Of a stretch of DNA of 17,604 nucleotides, positions 1-6,493 are shown piece after piece. This DNA is from an uncultured Muribaculaceae bacterium (GTDB taxonomy: Bacteria > Bacteroidota > Bacteroidia > Bacteroidales > Muribaculaceae): contig CAKUKR010000049.1 in assembly GCA_934663645.1 (NCBI GenBank), positions 1-17,604 on the forward strand, given 5' to 3'. The notes beneath the pieces are model-generated. The model was not told the DNA's origin. It ran no database searches and saw only the letters and a list, made by a program, of their open reading frames with translations. Every line of letters starts with the position of its first letter. Position 1 is the first letter of the stretch. Position numbers and translations under genes: made by a program.

Positions 1-76
1 AGAAGGCAAAACCAACAATATCAAATTTTCGGTAGACTATATCAAGCCAACAGCTGTGGTGCGCCAGTTCTATTAA
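1..76 (+). CDS. 3' end of an unidentified protein-coding gene (partial)
   Basis: An open frame enters from the left edge and stops at TAA 74-76, giving about 24 C-terminal residues that end in KPTAVVRQFY. The frame is open from base 2. There is too little sequence to assign a family. Coding character is supported only by the open frame and by its position just before a tRNA unit on the opposite strand. It is convergent with tRNA-Lys, and no obvious terminator of its own follows the stop. Confidence 0.5.
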   Translation, partial: EGKTNNIKFSVDYIKPTAVVRQFY

Positions 77-150
77 GGGAGATCGAAACCGCCGCGCACA
101 AGCTATTTCGCTATTTTGAGGTAGTGGGCGATCCCTGCTGCGGTTGCGCA

Positions 151-186
151 TAAAACAATAAGACGCACCAGCATTGCTGATGCGTC
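151..186 (-). terminator. Rho-independent terminator after tRNA-Lys
   Basis: On the minus strand, GACGCA-T-CAGC pairs with GCTG-G-TGCGTC around a three-base AAT loop (162-186), with one G:U pair. A T-rich run TTATTGTTTTA follows (151-161). It lies 12 bases past the 3' end of the tRNA, where a terminator is expected. Confidence 0.8.
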
Positions 187-197
187 CTCGTCTTGAG

Positions 198-270
198 TGA
201 TCCGCCTGGGGCTCGAACCCAGGACCCCAACATTAAAAGTGTTGTGCTCTACCAGCTGAGCTAGCGAATC
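198..270 (-). tRNA. tRNA-Lys (anticodon UUU)
   Basis: The minus strand folds into a complete cloverleaf. The acceptor stem is GATTCGC with GCGGATC (one G:U pair), the D arm GCTC/GAGC, the anticodon stem CAACA/TGTTG with loop CTTTTAA, so the anticodon is TTT and reads AAA/AAG (Lys). The T arm is CTGGG-TTCGAGC-CCCAG. The discriminator base is A at 198. CCA is not encoded, so it must be added after transcription. The gene is a single-tRNA unit with a promoter at 309-340 and a terminator at 151-186. Confidence 0.97.
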
Positions 271-308
271 TCCCTCTATGCTCCGAGGCATAGCCCCGAA
301 AAGCGTTG

Positions 309-340
309 CAAAGTTACAATGTTTTTCCCGATTACGCAAA
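309..340 (-). promoter_or_regulatory. Bacteroidetes-type promoter of tRNA-Lys
   Basis: On the minus strand, TTTG (337-340) is followed after 20 bases by TAACTTTG (309-316), matching the Bacteroidetes sigma consensus TTTG-N19-21-TAnnTTTG. Transcription would begin near 302, about 30 bases before the mature tRNA. The short leader contains a small inverted repeat TATGC...GCATA (277-292). Confidence 0.8.
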
Positions 341-360
341 TCCCTGCGCATTATTTTTGC

Positions 361-398
361 GCAAAAATTATTGCGGCATCACATTGTGATGCCGCAAT
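361..398 (-). terminator. Rho-independent terminator of meaB
   Basis: A perfect 13-bp stem ATTGCGGCATCAC / GTGATGCCGCAAT with a three-base loop occupies 370-398. On the minus strand TAATTTTTGC follows it. It starts 19 bases past the meaB stop. Confidence 0.88.
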
Positions 399-417
399 CT
401 GTTGTGTGTCAGTATTT

Positions 418-1521
418 TCAGTTGTTTCCCTGCTGGAGAGAGTAGTAGTAGTCGAGCACATCCTTGGCCGCCGTGAACGGTGACTGCTGGTTGTTCAGCA
501 CGCGCAGCTCCTTCTGCTCCAGAAGCGCGGCAACCTGCGGGCGGTTGTAGAAATTGTTCCGCAGCTGCTCGTCGATGGTCTCAATCATCCAGTATTTCGC
601 CTGTTCGTGGCGCAGCCGTTCGAAATAGCCGGTCTTCTTGACATACTCGAAATAGCGGTCTATCATCTCCCATACCTTGTCGATGCCCAGCTCGTAGTAT
701 CCGCTGTACGTCATCACCTCCGGCACCCAGCGGCTCGGCGTGGGCGGGAAGAGGTGGAGCGCGTTGCGCAGCTGTGCCGCTGCCAGGTTGGCACGCTCGA
801 TATTGTCGCCGTCAGCCTTGTTGATTGCTATGCCGTCGCACATCTCCATGATGCCGCGCTTGATGCCCTGCAGCTCGTCGCCGGTGCCGGCCACCTGTAT
901 CAGCAGGAAGAAATCGACCATTGAGTGGACGGCGGTCTCGCTCTGTCCCACGCCTACGGTCTCGACGAATATGTTGTCATAGCCGGCAGCCTCGCACAGC
1001 ACGATAGTCTCGCGCGTCTTGCGTGCCACGCCTCCCAGCGAGCCGGCAGAGGGGGAAGGGCGTATGAACACGTTGGGCTGCTGCGAGAGCTTCTCCATGC
1101 GCGTCTTGTCGCCCAGGATTGACCCGCGGCTGCGCTCGCTGCTCGGGTCGATGGCGAGGACGGCGAGCTTGCTGCCCGTCTTGAGCACGTGCATGCCGAA
1201 CACGTCGATCGACGTAGACTTGCCCGCACCCGGAACACCCGTTATGCCGATGCGCCGCGACTTGCCCGAGTGGGGAAGGCATTTCTCGATCACCTCCTGC
1301 GCGAGGGCCTGATGGCGTTCCGCCGTGCTCTCGATGAGGGTCACGGCTTGCCCGAGGACTGCGCTGTTGCCCTTCAGGATGCCCTCAATGTAGTCATTGA
1401 CAGACAGTTCGCGCCGGCGTGCGACGTGAGCCTTCCGGTACGGGTTGATGCTCGGCTGGCTGATGACTCCATCGTTCACCTGGAGTCCCTTGTATTTGCA
1501 ATCGTTCTCGGGATGTTCCAT
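418..1521 (-). CDS. meaB: Methylmalonyl-CoA mutase-associated GTPase MeaB
   Basis: This is a cytoplasmic G3E-family P-loop GTPase that escorts adenosylcobalamin to methylmalonyl-CoA mutase and protects the mutase, in the succinate/propionate pathway. Counting from the start chosen here (367 aa), Walker A is GVPGAGKS at 95-102, the ETVGVGQSE region is at 187-195 and the NKAD guanine-specificity motif is at 234-237. The family-typical ERSRGSILGDKTRM block follows the IDPSS motif. The frame is open 12 codons further, to 1557, but that start would lie inside the TAnnTTTG promoter element (1547-1554), so the ATG at 1521 is preferred. It is a monocistronic unit with promoter and terminator. The mutase genes are not in this window. 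Confidence 0.95.
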   Translation of the reverse strand: MEHPENDCKYKGLQVNDGVISQPSINPYRKAHVARRRELSVNDYIEGILKGNSAVLGQAVTLIESTAERHQALAQEVIEKCLPHSGKSRRIGITGVPGAGKSTSIDVFGMHVLKTGSKLAVLAIDPSSERSRGSILGDKTRMEKLSQQPNVFIRPSPSAGSLGGVARKTRETIVLCEAAGYDNIFVETVGVGQSETAVHSMVDFFLLIQVAGTGDELQGIKRGIMEMCDGIAINKADGDNIERANLAAAQLRNALHLFPPTPSRWVPEVMTYSGYYELGIDKVWEMIDRYFEYVKKTGYFERLRHEQAKYWMIETIDEQLRNNFYNRPQVAALLEQKELRVLNNQQSPFTAAKDVLDYYYSLQQGNN

Positions 1522-1546
1522 AATTGAAGCGTATAGTTTTGTGGTG

Positions 1547-1578
1547 CAAAAGTACATCGTTTGTCTGACACTGCCAAA
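1547..1578 (-). promoter_or_regulatory. Promoter of meaB
   Basis: On the minus strand, TTTG (1575-1578), a 20-base spacer and TACTTTTG (1547-1554) match TTTG-N20-TAnnTTTG. Transcription would start near 1540, leaving a leader of about 20 bases before the ATG at 1521. This decides the start codon. Confidence 0.8.
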
Positions 1579-1877
1579 TAAACCAGTGACGAAATCCCCC
1601 TGTCCTCACACGAAAACGACGCTGTGAGCAGCCCTCCTCCCCGGCAGCCGTCACATTGCACAGAGTCGACAAGAGCAAACCCTGTTCCCAGGGTCATTCC
1701 TTACCCCGAACTCACGTTCAGAGGCCACAGAGTTCTCTGACAAACCTCGGCCTCCCTGCCTTCACCCTCCCCCCTGAAAAACGCCGTCAAACCTGAAAAA
1801 TCACATTTCTTAAAACGCCAACCCCGTCCAGTTTGCTCAATTTAACCTTTCGGGGGGGTAATTCCAAATACTCATTG
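1579..1877. other. Intergenic gap, no recognisable gene
   Basis: This stretch lies between the divergent meaB promoter and the accessory cluster. The + strand is pyrimidine-rich, with several C runs. Short frames cross it but none resembles a protein. Only weak hairpins are visible, for example ACCCTG/CAGGGT around 1678-1693. A G7 tract sits at its right end (1852-1858). Confidence 0.6.
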
Positions 1878-1885
1878 TAACTTTG
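1878..1885 (+). promoter_or_regulatory. -7 promoter element for the accessory cluster
   Basis: TAACTTTG is a perfect match to the Bacteroidetes TAnnTTTG element. No TTTG lies at the right distance upstream: the -33 position falls in a G7 run at 1852-1858. Transcription would begin near 1892, leaving a leader of about 145 bases before the first gene (2036). The missing -33 suggests a weak or activator-dependent promoter (inference). Confidence 0.55.
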
Positions 1886-1942
1886 CAATCAGTAAACCAC
1901 TGCCACCGTAACACAATTTGCGAATTCACAGGCAGTAGAAAC

Positions 1943-2017
1943 GGAAACCCAACAACAGGCAGCCTGACAGCGTATGGGATTAACGTCAATCTCCTCTGCA
2001 CCCGACGGCAGTCGCCA
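1943..2017 (+). repeat. Leader repeat, copy 1 (upstream of the 66-aa gene)
   Basis: Shares ordered blocks with 2274-2322: GGAAACCCAAC, then GGATTAACGTCAATC followed by a CTC, then GCAGTCGCCA. The second copy reads GGAACCCAAC, GGATTAACTTCAATC, CTC, GCAGTTGCCA. Copy 1 carries extra bases between the first two blocks. Both lie in untranslated leaders just before small genes. Confidence 0.5.
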
Positions 2018-2035
2018 CAACATAATTACACAAAT

Positions 2036-2236
2036 ATGGCAAATACAAAGAAACAGGCAGTTTTCGGAGAATACTGCATCACAATGGAGGACAACGGATC
2101 TATCCGAGTGTACAAAACGTACAGCAACACCAAGGGTGCTCTGCGCGAAATAGCCGAGGAAGCAGGCTTCACATTCGATCCCGACTGGACAACCCGCCAA
2201 TTCGGCACGAAACTCATCGACCACCTCAACTCATAA
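2036..2236 (+). CDS. Small protein of unknown function (66 aa), first gene of the accessory cluster
   Basis: I do not recognise a named family. The frame is open from 1883, but the upstream part lies in the promoter/leader and is low in coding character. MANTKKQAVFGEY at 2036 follows an A-rich leader and looks like the true start. Predicted fold from reading: a beta strand around GSIRVYKTY, a helix (TKGALREIAEEAGF), then a second helical segment ending FGTKLIDHLN. The RVYKTYSNTKGAL stretch resembles RVYGKAQNRTAL at the start of the tail-anchored protein at 3293 and its second copy at 7614, with one gap. This may be a shared element or chance. Confidence 0.75.
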   Translation: MANTKKQAVFGEYCITMEDNGSIRVYKTYSNTKGALREIAEEAGFTFDPDWTTRQFGTKLIDHLNS

Positions 2237-2273
2237 AAGCAAGCTGGGGGTCTGCACAGCCACGGCAAGCACT

Positions 2274-2322
2274 GGAACCCAACGGATTAACTTCAATCCT
2301 CAACAAGTGCCAGCAGTTGCCA
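2274..2322 (+). repeat. Leader repeat, copy 2 (upstream of the 47-aa gene)
   Basis: Second copy of the block order described at 1943-2017, in the 118-base gap before the gene at 2355. The gap at 2499-2588 before the next gene contains only a weak echo (GATTAA, CAGCAG, GTCAAC). Confidence 0.5.
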
Positions 2323-2354
2323 GAATCAAAAATCAACCTCAAAAACTAATATCT

Positions 2355-2498
2355 ATGGCTTATTCAAACGTAAAACGAACCGCCTCCGGCAAAATAGACA
2401 AACGCACCAAGGAGGGCAAGGAAATCGCAGCTCGCATGGCTAAAGCGCGTGCCGCAAAAGGGAGTCTCAAGAACCGCCTGAAACGGCTGTTCAAATAA
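2355..2498 (+). CDS. Small basic protein with one SGKxDxRT repeat (47 aa)
   Basis: Unknown function. The 47-residue product from the ATG at 2355 (the frame is open from 2307, but the upstream codons overlap the leader repeat) contains KRTASGKIDKRTKEGK at residues 7-22, then a Lys/Arg/Ala-rich helix ending in KNRLKRLFK. It is strongly basic, as expected for nucleic-acid or acidic-partner binding (inference). The same motif occurs twice in the next gene, so the two genes are paralogous. Confidence 0.75.
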   Translation: MAYSNVKRTASGKIDKRTKEGKEIAARMAKARAAKGSLKNRLKRLFK

Positions 2499-2588
2499 GC
2501 CAGAGGCTATCCACGCAAACTGCGATTAAGCCAGCAGCGTCAACGTAGACACTGCTCAAAAAGCGAACAACCAACAAAAACTACAGAC

Positions 2589-2810
2589 ATGACAACATTC
2601 TATTTGAAGCACACAAAATCCGGCAAAGTGGACATGAGAACCAAAGCCGGCAAAGCATGGGCCGTACTAAAGAAAAACGCTGTCAAGGTTTCCAGAGACG
2701 GCAACACCGTATGGTCCAACTACAAGCGCACCAAGAGCGGAAAAATAGACAAACGCACCGCCGAGGGCAAGGCTCGTGCGATCCTGATGAAGTACGCCCG
2801 CAAGAAATAA
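2589..2810 (+). CDS. Small basic protein with two tandem SGKxDxRT repeats (73 aa)
   Basis: Unknown function. The protein is essentially an internal duplication. Repeat 1 (residues 7-28) contains KHTKSGKVDMRTKAGKAWAV; repeat 2 (about 46-70) contains YKRTKSGKIDKRTAEGKARA. A short hinge (KVSRDGNTVWSN) joins them. It is rich in Lys/Arg and ends in KKYARKK-like basic residues. The consensus K-x-T-x-SGK-x-D-x-RT-x-x-GK is shared with the 47-aa neighbour. The stop overlaps a possible ATG (TAATG, 2808-2812) of the next frame, so translational coupling is possible. Confidence 0.8.
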   Translation: MTTFYLKHTKSGKVDMRTKAGKAWAVLKKNAVKVSRDGNTVWSNYKRTKSGKIDKRTAEGKARAILMKYARKK

Positions 2811-2857
2811 TGAAAGTTAGCGCACTCCCAAAATTTCAACACAAAAAACAACGACAA

Positions 2858-3286
2858 ATGAAGACAAGCACAAACACCATAGCATCAATGCTCGCCGCTG
2901 CTATCTGGGCTGACGGCGTATGCGCAGAAGAGGAACTCATCGCAGCCAACGAAGTGGCTGAAGCGTTTGAACTCCCCGAAGAGGAATTCCAAGCAGCGCT
3001 CGACGCGGCTCTCAAGGAAGTTGAAAACATGGACGGCGAAAGCATAAACGCCTACCTGACAAAGAACGCCGCAGAAGTTGACACCGAGGAAATCGGCCAT
3101 GTATACGAGGCAGTCATGCAGATTCTGCTGAGTGACGGAGTCCTCACAAACGGCGAGGCAAACAACCTCCTTGCTACCGCCGAAGCACTCGGCATCGACA
3201 TCCCAACAGCAGTGCTGCTGCTCTGCGACATGGTGAAATCAGAACCGGAGCTGGAAATCTCATTTGAGGACAACATCGAGGACTGA
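2858..3286 (+). CDS. TerB-like acidic helical protein (142 aa)
   Basis: The product is all-helical and strongly acidic and reads as a TerB/DjlA-type domain. The first half has IWADGVCAEEELIAANEVAE (residues 17-36, starting from the ATG at 2858), a typical xxADGxxxxEE pattern. The second half has LLSDGVLTNGEANNLL (about 90-105). Asp19-Gly20 and Asp93-Gly94 are the two DG turns. TerB-family proteins occur in tellurite/phage-resistance and other membrane-linked stress gene sets, where metal binding has been proposed; no TerC/TerD/TerZ gene is seen here. An alternative start at 2810 (MKVSALPKF) would overlap the preceding stop and add 16 residues, but the start at 2858 follows the A-rich leader and fits the family better. 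Seven bases separate it from the next gene. Confidence 0.78.
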   Translation: MKTSTNTIASMLAAAIWADGVCAEEELIAANEVAEAFELPEEEFQAALDAALKEVENMDGESINAYLTKNAAEVDTEEIGHVYEAVMQILLSDGVLTNGEANNLLATAEALGIDIPTAVLLLCDMVKSEPELEISFEDNIED

Positions 3287-3292
3287 CAAGCC

Positions 3293-3793
3293 ATGGTGAA
3301 CAAAGTAAGAGTATACGGCAAGGCGCAAAACCGCACCGCGTTGGGCATCGTCCACGCATATATGGTGATGAACCCCGGTGCCACATTGGCAGACCTGCGC
3401 AAGGCCTTCCCTAACGACTTGTGTCCCGACAGAGGTGTGCCTGAGAGCTTCATGACCGTGCAAGACGCTGCCTCGTACAACGAGCGCATGAGCCTGTATT
3501 TCGCCAAGCCAGAGGAAACTCTCCGCACTGGAGACGGAAAGGAAGTGGCTTTGAGCCAGATATGGTCAAAGACAAGTTTCGATCGTATCGTCGCCCATGC
3601 GGCACAATACGGTATCGAAATCGCACAGTTTGACAAGACTAAAATCGGCGAAAAGGGAGGCTTCCGACTCGAATACCTGAACGGCTACACTCCCCCGACA
3701 GGCAAGAAGAAAGGCTTGGCATGGTGGATTTGGCTGTTGGCTGTAATAGTAATTGCAGGTATCGCAGCCGCCGTATACTACGCTACAAAATAA
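3293..3793 (+). CDS. Tail-anchored membrane protein of unknown function (166 aa)
   Basis: A cytoplasmic-type globular domain (about residues 1-125) is followed by a Lys-rich linker (GKKKG) and one hydrophobic segment at about 141-163 (GLAWWIWLLAVIVIAG...), so it is probably anchored by its C-terminus with the domain in the cytoplasm. Readable landmarks are NKVRVYGKAQNRTALG near the start, YFAKPEETLRTGDGKEVAL (about 69-88) and WSKTSFDRIVAHAAQYGIEI, a pattern like small DNA- or peptide-binding modules found in restriction-type proteins (weak inference). The gene at 7614 encodes a close paralogue with a longer N-terminus. The start follows the TerB-like gene stop by six bases, suggesting co-transcription. 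Confidence 0.82.
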   Translation: MVNKVRVYGKAQNRTALGIVHAYMVMNPGATLADLRKAFPNDLCPDRGVPESFMTVQDAASYNERMSLYFAKPEETLRTGDGKEVALSQIWSKTSFDRIVAHAAQYGIEIAQFDKTKIGEKGGFRLEYLNGYTPPTGKKKGLAWWIWLLAVIVIAGIAAAVYYATK

Positions 3794-3825
3794 TTCAACA
3801 CAGCAAACATCAACCAATTGCGACA

Positions 3826-4140
3826 ATGGCAGAACTGAAGATCGACGGCCGCATGAAAGTGAAGACTCTCAAGGCCAATTTCAAGAAAGAGTTCGGGGCA
3901 ACGCTGCGTGTATACACCACTGGCAACTGCAAATCCCCAGCTGATGACGATGCCACTCTGGCATCCCTGATGAAAGGAGCCAAGGGCGGAGAGTGCAAGT
4001 TTGGCGCAAACCTGCGTGTCGGCAATTTCGAGAAGAAGGTGAGCGAACTGTACGGCATAGGCGTACAGGTGGCAAACCCCTCGAACACACGCCTTTGCAA
4101 AGACGACATCACCCTCGCCGCTGCCGGCAAGGAAGACTGA
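3826..4140 (+). CDS. Small tandem-repeat protein; same domain as nuclease fusion at 6494 (104 aa)
   Basis: Unknown function. The protein consists of two related beta-alpha-beta-like units: VKTLKANFKKEFGATLRVY followed by a DDDATLASL end, then RVGNFEKKVSELYGIGVQV followed by a DDITLAAAG end. The same two-unit arrangement forms the first 95 or so residues of the nuclease fusion at 6494 (TTVADLKRQFRNAAGGTLRV and TVGEFEKSMREERDMKVKVF). The short strand-helix-strand units could be beta-grasp-like, but that is only a fold guess. The ATG at 3826 is chosen because upstream codons of the open frame overlap the previous gene in another frame. Confidence 0.82.
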   Translation: MAELKIDGRMKVKTLKANFKKEFGATLRVYTTGNCKSPADDDATLASLMKGAKGGECKFGANLRVGNFEKKVSELYGIGVQVANPSNTRLCKDDITLAAAGKED

Positions 4141-4170
4141 CGACCCAGAACCAAAATGAAAGCAACACCG

Positions 4171-4198
4171 TATATGGGAGCGGTTAAGCTCCCATATA
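4171..4198 (+). other. Perfect 11-bp hairpin in the mid-cluster gap
   Basis: TATATGGGAGC pairs exactly with GCTCCCATATA around a six-base loop (GGTTAA). It sits in the 105-base gap between the genes at 3826 and 4246. No good T-run follows (TAAGGTTGTTATCTC), so it is not a classical terminator. It could attenuate or stabilise the transcript, or be a processing site separating the small-protein genes from the channel gene. Confidence 0.7.
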
Positions 4199-4245
4199 TA
4201 AGGTTGTTATCTCACTGCATCTGCCACTACAAAATCAGAATACCA

Positions 4246-4488
4246 ATGAGTAAAGAATCACTCAAACGACAGATAATATACCTACGAGGACAAATCGAGA
4301 AAGAACGCGAGTCCGCCAAACGAGACAATGCACACTATGCGTCAGCAATAAAGTCAGTCTCGTCTCCGACCGTGAAAGCACAATACCGACAGTCAAAGGT
4401 CAGTGCTTCCGAGCGGCACAAACGGAACATCGAGGGCTACAAACGCCAGATCGAGAACTGCAAAGACCAGCTCAAACGACTGAAATAG
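4246..4488 (+). CDS. Coiled-coil protein of unknown function (80 aa)
   Basis: From the ATG at 4246 the product is almost entirely charged helix: LKRQIIYLRGQIEKERESAK at residues 6-25 and IEGYKRQIENCKDQLKRLK at the C-terminus show heptad-like spacing of Leu/Ile, with a break around SVSSPTVKAQY. A helical hairpin or an oligomerising coiled coil is likely. The frame is open from 4156, but that part covers the hairpin at 4171-4198 and has no protein-like character. The stop is 10 bases before the channel gene, so the two are probably co-translated partners (inference). Confidence 0.75.
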   Translation: MSKESLKRQIIYLRGQIEKERESAKRDNAHYASAIKSVSSPTVKAQYRQSKVSASERHKRNIEGYKRQIENCKDQLKRLK

Positions 4489-4498
4489 CATCGACGGC

Positions 4499-6274
4499 AT
4501 GCCAGATGAGCCTTTCAAAAACTCAACTGGCATGCCCCTCAATATTGCACCACACTATATGGCGAAAGAAGAACGCGAGCCATTAAAGGTGAAACTGGCG
4601 CGAGCATTGGACGACAACCTGCACACGCGGCAGTGGCACAACATCGTTGACTATGTCATAGTGTCGATGATACTTCTTAGCACGCTCGAGATATTCCTCT
4701 CTACATTCACGCTAAGCAAGCCGTGGCAAACCGCCCTGCGCTGGATAGACTATGTCACGCTCGCGTTTTTCACCGTCGAGGTCAGCCTGCGCATCTGGGT
4801 AGCACCTGTAATCAACCCGAAATTCGCGGGTTTTAAGGGGCGTATACGCTACTGTTTCACCTTTTACGGGTTCATTGACTGGATTTCGACATATCCGTTC
4901 TTCCTGCAATGGTTCGTGCCGTTGCCATATTATGCGTTAAAGGCATTGCGCACGGCGCGTGTCATCAGGCTGTTCCGCATATCGCGCTACATGAAGTCGT
5001 TCCGGCTGCTGACTGGCGCTATCGGCGAGAAAAGGCACGAGCTGATTATCTCAATGCAGTTCCTGTTGATAATCACGCTCATACTCTCGTTGATGCTCTT
5101 TTTCTTCGAGCATGAGGCACAGCCGGAAGTCTATGACAACGGCTTCGTGTCGGTGCTGTGGGCATTCGCCCAGTATATCGGAGACCCGGGAGAATTTGCA
5201 GACACCCCGCCAGTCACGTTTTGGGGACGGGCAATCGCCTGTGTGGTCGGGCTGCTCGGCATAGCCATCGTGGCAGTGCCAGCCGGTATCATCGGAGCAG
5301 GATTTACCGAGGCTCTCGAAAGTGACAAACATGACGAGACGGTGGCCGCCGACGCGCACAAGCTGCGCAACTCCTTTGAACGCAAGCTCGACCGCCCGAC
5401 AGGCTACCAGGTTATACGTCCGTTCCGCACTGTCGCCGACCTTATGGCAAGACACGGCATAAGCGAGGCCAACCTGACAGAAGCGGTCAACCACGGGCCG
5501 GGATTCAGGCTTATAAACCTTGCTTCCACCATTCCCGCCGAACAACACTCCCCGGACATCATAGCTGTTGAGCATTTCCCGCAAAACCGGCCTTACGGCT
5601 GCATGATAGACCGAGGCTCTAACGTGACAGTCATCTCGCCGTCAAGCCTTATTGACGCCGGCACAGGCAATTTCACCTTTTTCCTTGCGCTGATAGGGGG
5701 CTTCAACTACATAAGCCGCGAAATCGGCGAGCGTGAGCCGTACCGGTCTTTCTACCAGTACAACAACGAGGAGGACGTGGAACACCTGAAAGAGTACAAC
5801 GACGACCTGCGCCGTCTGATGGATCGCGACCGCGCATGGGGCGTGACGATTCTCGTCTCAAGCGGCGCGCTCGAACCGGTATATGACACACAGATACATG
5901 TAAACATCGGCGGCAAGAAAGGTGAAACACGAATGGCCGGTGAAGACCTGTTCGTCAAGGACGAGCAGACATACACGCAGTTCTTCAATGAGCTGTGCGA
6001 GGCGATGTCCGAAAAATTCGGCATCCTCACTGACCACCAAAGGTGCTACGCGATGACCTCGCCCAAGCACTTTGTCCGAAAAATCGGGTTCAGGCCCGAT
6101 GCCAACAACGTCGTCATACGCATCGAATGGGAAAAGCTGCTGTGGAACGGGCAACGGATGAAAATAGCGCAGACACTGGCGGACGCCATGTCACGCATCT
6201 TCGCCGGCAGGCCTCTGCCTGATGTCCCGGCTCTGAAAGAGAAACGCATCAGCTATGACGGCTACGATATATAA
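4499..6274 (+). CDS. Voltage-gated ion-channel-like membrane protein with large soluble C-terminal domain (591 aa)
   Basis: The N-terminal 270 residues have six-segment voltage-gated channel topology: S1 about 46-68, S2 76-103, S3 119-139, S4 145-171, S5 181-204, pore loop 214-235, S6 241-269. S4 carries Arg151, 154, 157, 160 and 163 at every third position, plus Lys148: a complete voltage-sensor pattern. S6 (GLLGIAIVAVPAGIIGAGF) is channel-like. The pore loop, however, reads LWAFAQYIGDPGEF where a K+ channel has TxGYGD, so ion selectivity cannot be predicted and K+ selectivity should not be assumed. About 320 soluble residues follow that I do not recognise; HGPGFRLINL and HQRCYAMTSPKHFVRKIGFR are possible landmarks. 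In-frame ATGs at codons 12 and 21 are alternative starts. Sited in the middle of the cluster, it may be the membrane effector or sensor (inference). Confidence 0.85.
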   Translation: MPDEPFKNSTGMPLNIAPHYMAKEEREPLKVKLARALDDNLHTRQWHNIVDYVIVSMILLSTLEIFLSTFTLSKPWQTALRWIDYVTLAFFTVEVSLRIWVAPVINPKFAGFKGRIRYCFTFYGFIDWISTYPFFLQWFVPLPYYALKALRTARVIRLFRISRYMKSFRLLTGAIGEKRHELIISMQFLLIITLILSLMLFFFEHEAQPEVYDNGFVSVLWAFAQYIGDPGEFADTPPVTFWGRAIACVVGLLGIAIVAVPAGIIGAGFTEALESDKHDETVAADAHKLRNSFERKLDRPTGYQVIRPFRTVADLMARHGISEANLTEAVNHGPGFRLINLASTIPAEQHSPDIIAVEHFPQNRPYGCMIDRGSNVTVISPSSLIDAGTGNFTFFLALIGGFNYISREIGEREPYRSFYQYNNEEDVEHLKEYNDDLRRLMDRDRAWGVTILVSSGALEPVYDTQIHVNIGGKKGETRMAGEDLFVKDEQTYTQFFNELCEAMSEKFGILTDHQRCYAMTSPKHFVRKIGFRPDANNVVIRIEWEKLLWNGQRMKIAQTLADAMSRIFAGRPLPDVPALKEKRISYDGYDI

Positions 6275-6306
6275 TAACGACAAACCAACGAAACTCACAG
6301 ACAATC

Positions 6307-6483
6307 ATGAAAATACCAGGACTCTCATTCTCGTGGAAACGAGCTTTGGGCATCACCGCCGCCAAGCAACGGTTCGCACGCAAGACCGGCATCCCGACAA
6401 CACGCCAAGGCCTCGAAAGGAAAATCGGCGGAATGGTACTCGGCGCACTGCTGGGCAAGCCTAAACGCAAACGCCGCAGATAA
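6307..6483 (+). CDS. Very basic small protein of unknown function (58 aa)
   Basis: ATG 6307 to TAA 6481-6483 encodes 58 residues starting MKIPGLSFSWKRALGITAAK, followed by ARKTGIPTTRQGLERKIG, a small hydrophobic helix (GGMVLGALLG) and a terminal KPKRKRRR cluster. It lies 32 bases after the channel gene and 10 bases before the nuclease fusion, in the expected strand and spacing. The frame is protein-like while overlapping frames (for example 6255-6464) are not. The function is unknown; the charge suggests nucleic-acid or membrane-surface binding (inference). Confidence 0.75.
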   Translation: MKIPGLSFSWKRALGITAAKQRFARKTGIPTTRQGLERKIGGMVLGALLGKPKRKRRR

Positions 6484-6493
6484 CAAACAAGCC

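Noticed and set aside
607..1527. Several + strand and off-frame minus strand open frames across meaB
   Set aside because: They overlap meaB, whose product and motifs are certain; long shadow frames are common in GC-rich coding DNA.
1883..2035. Extended N-terminus of the first accessory gene
   Set aside because: It begins inside the -7 element and covers the leader; the ATG at 2036 fits better.
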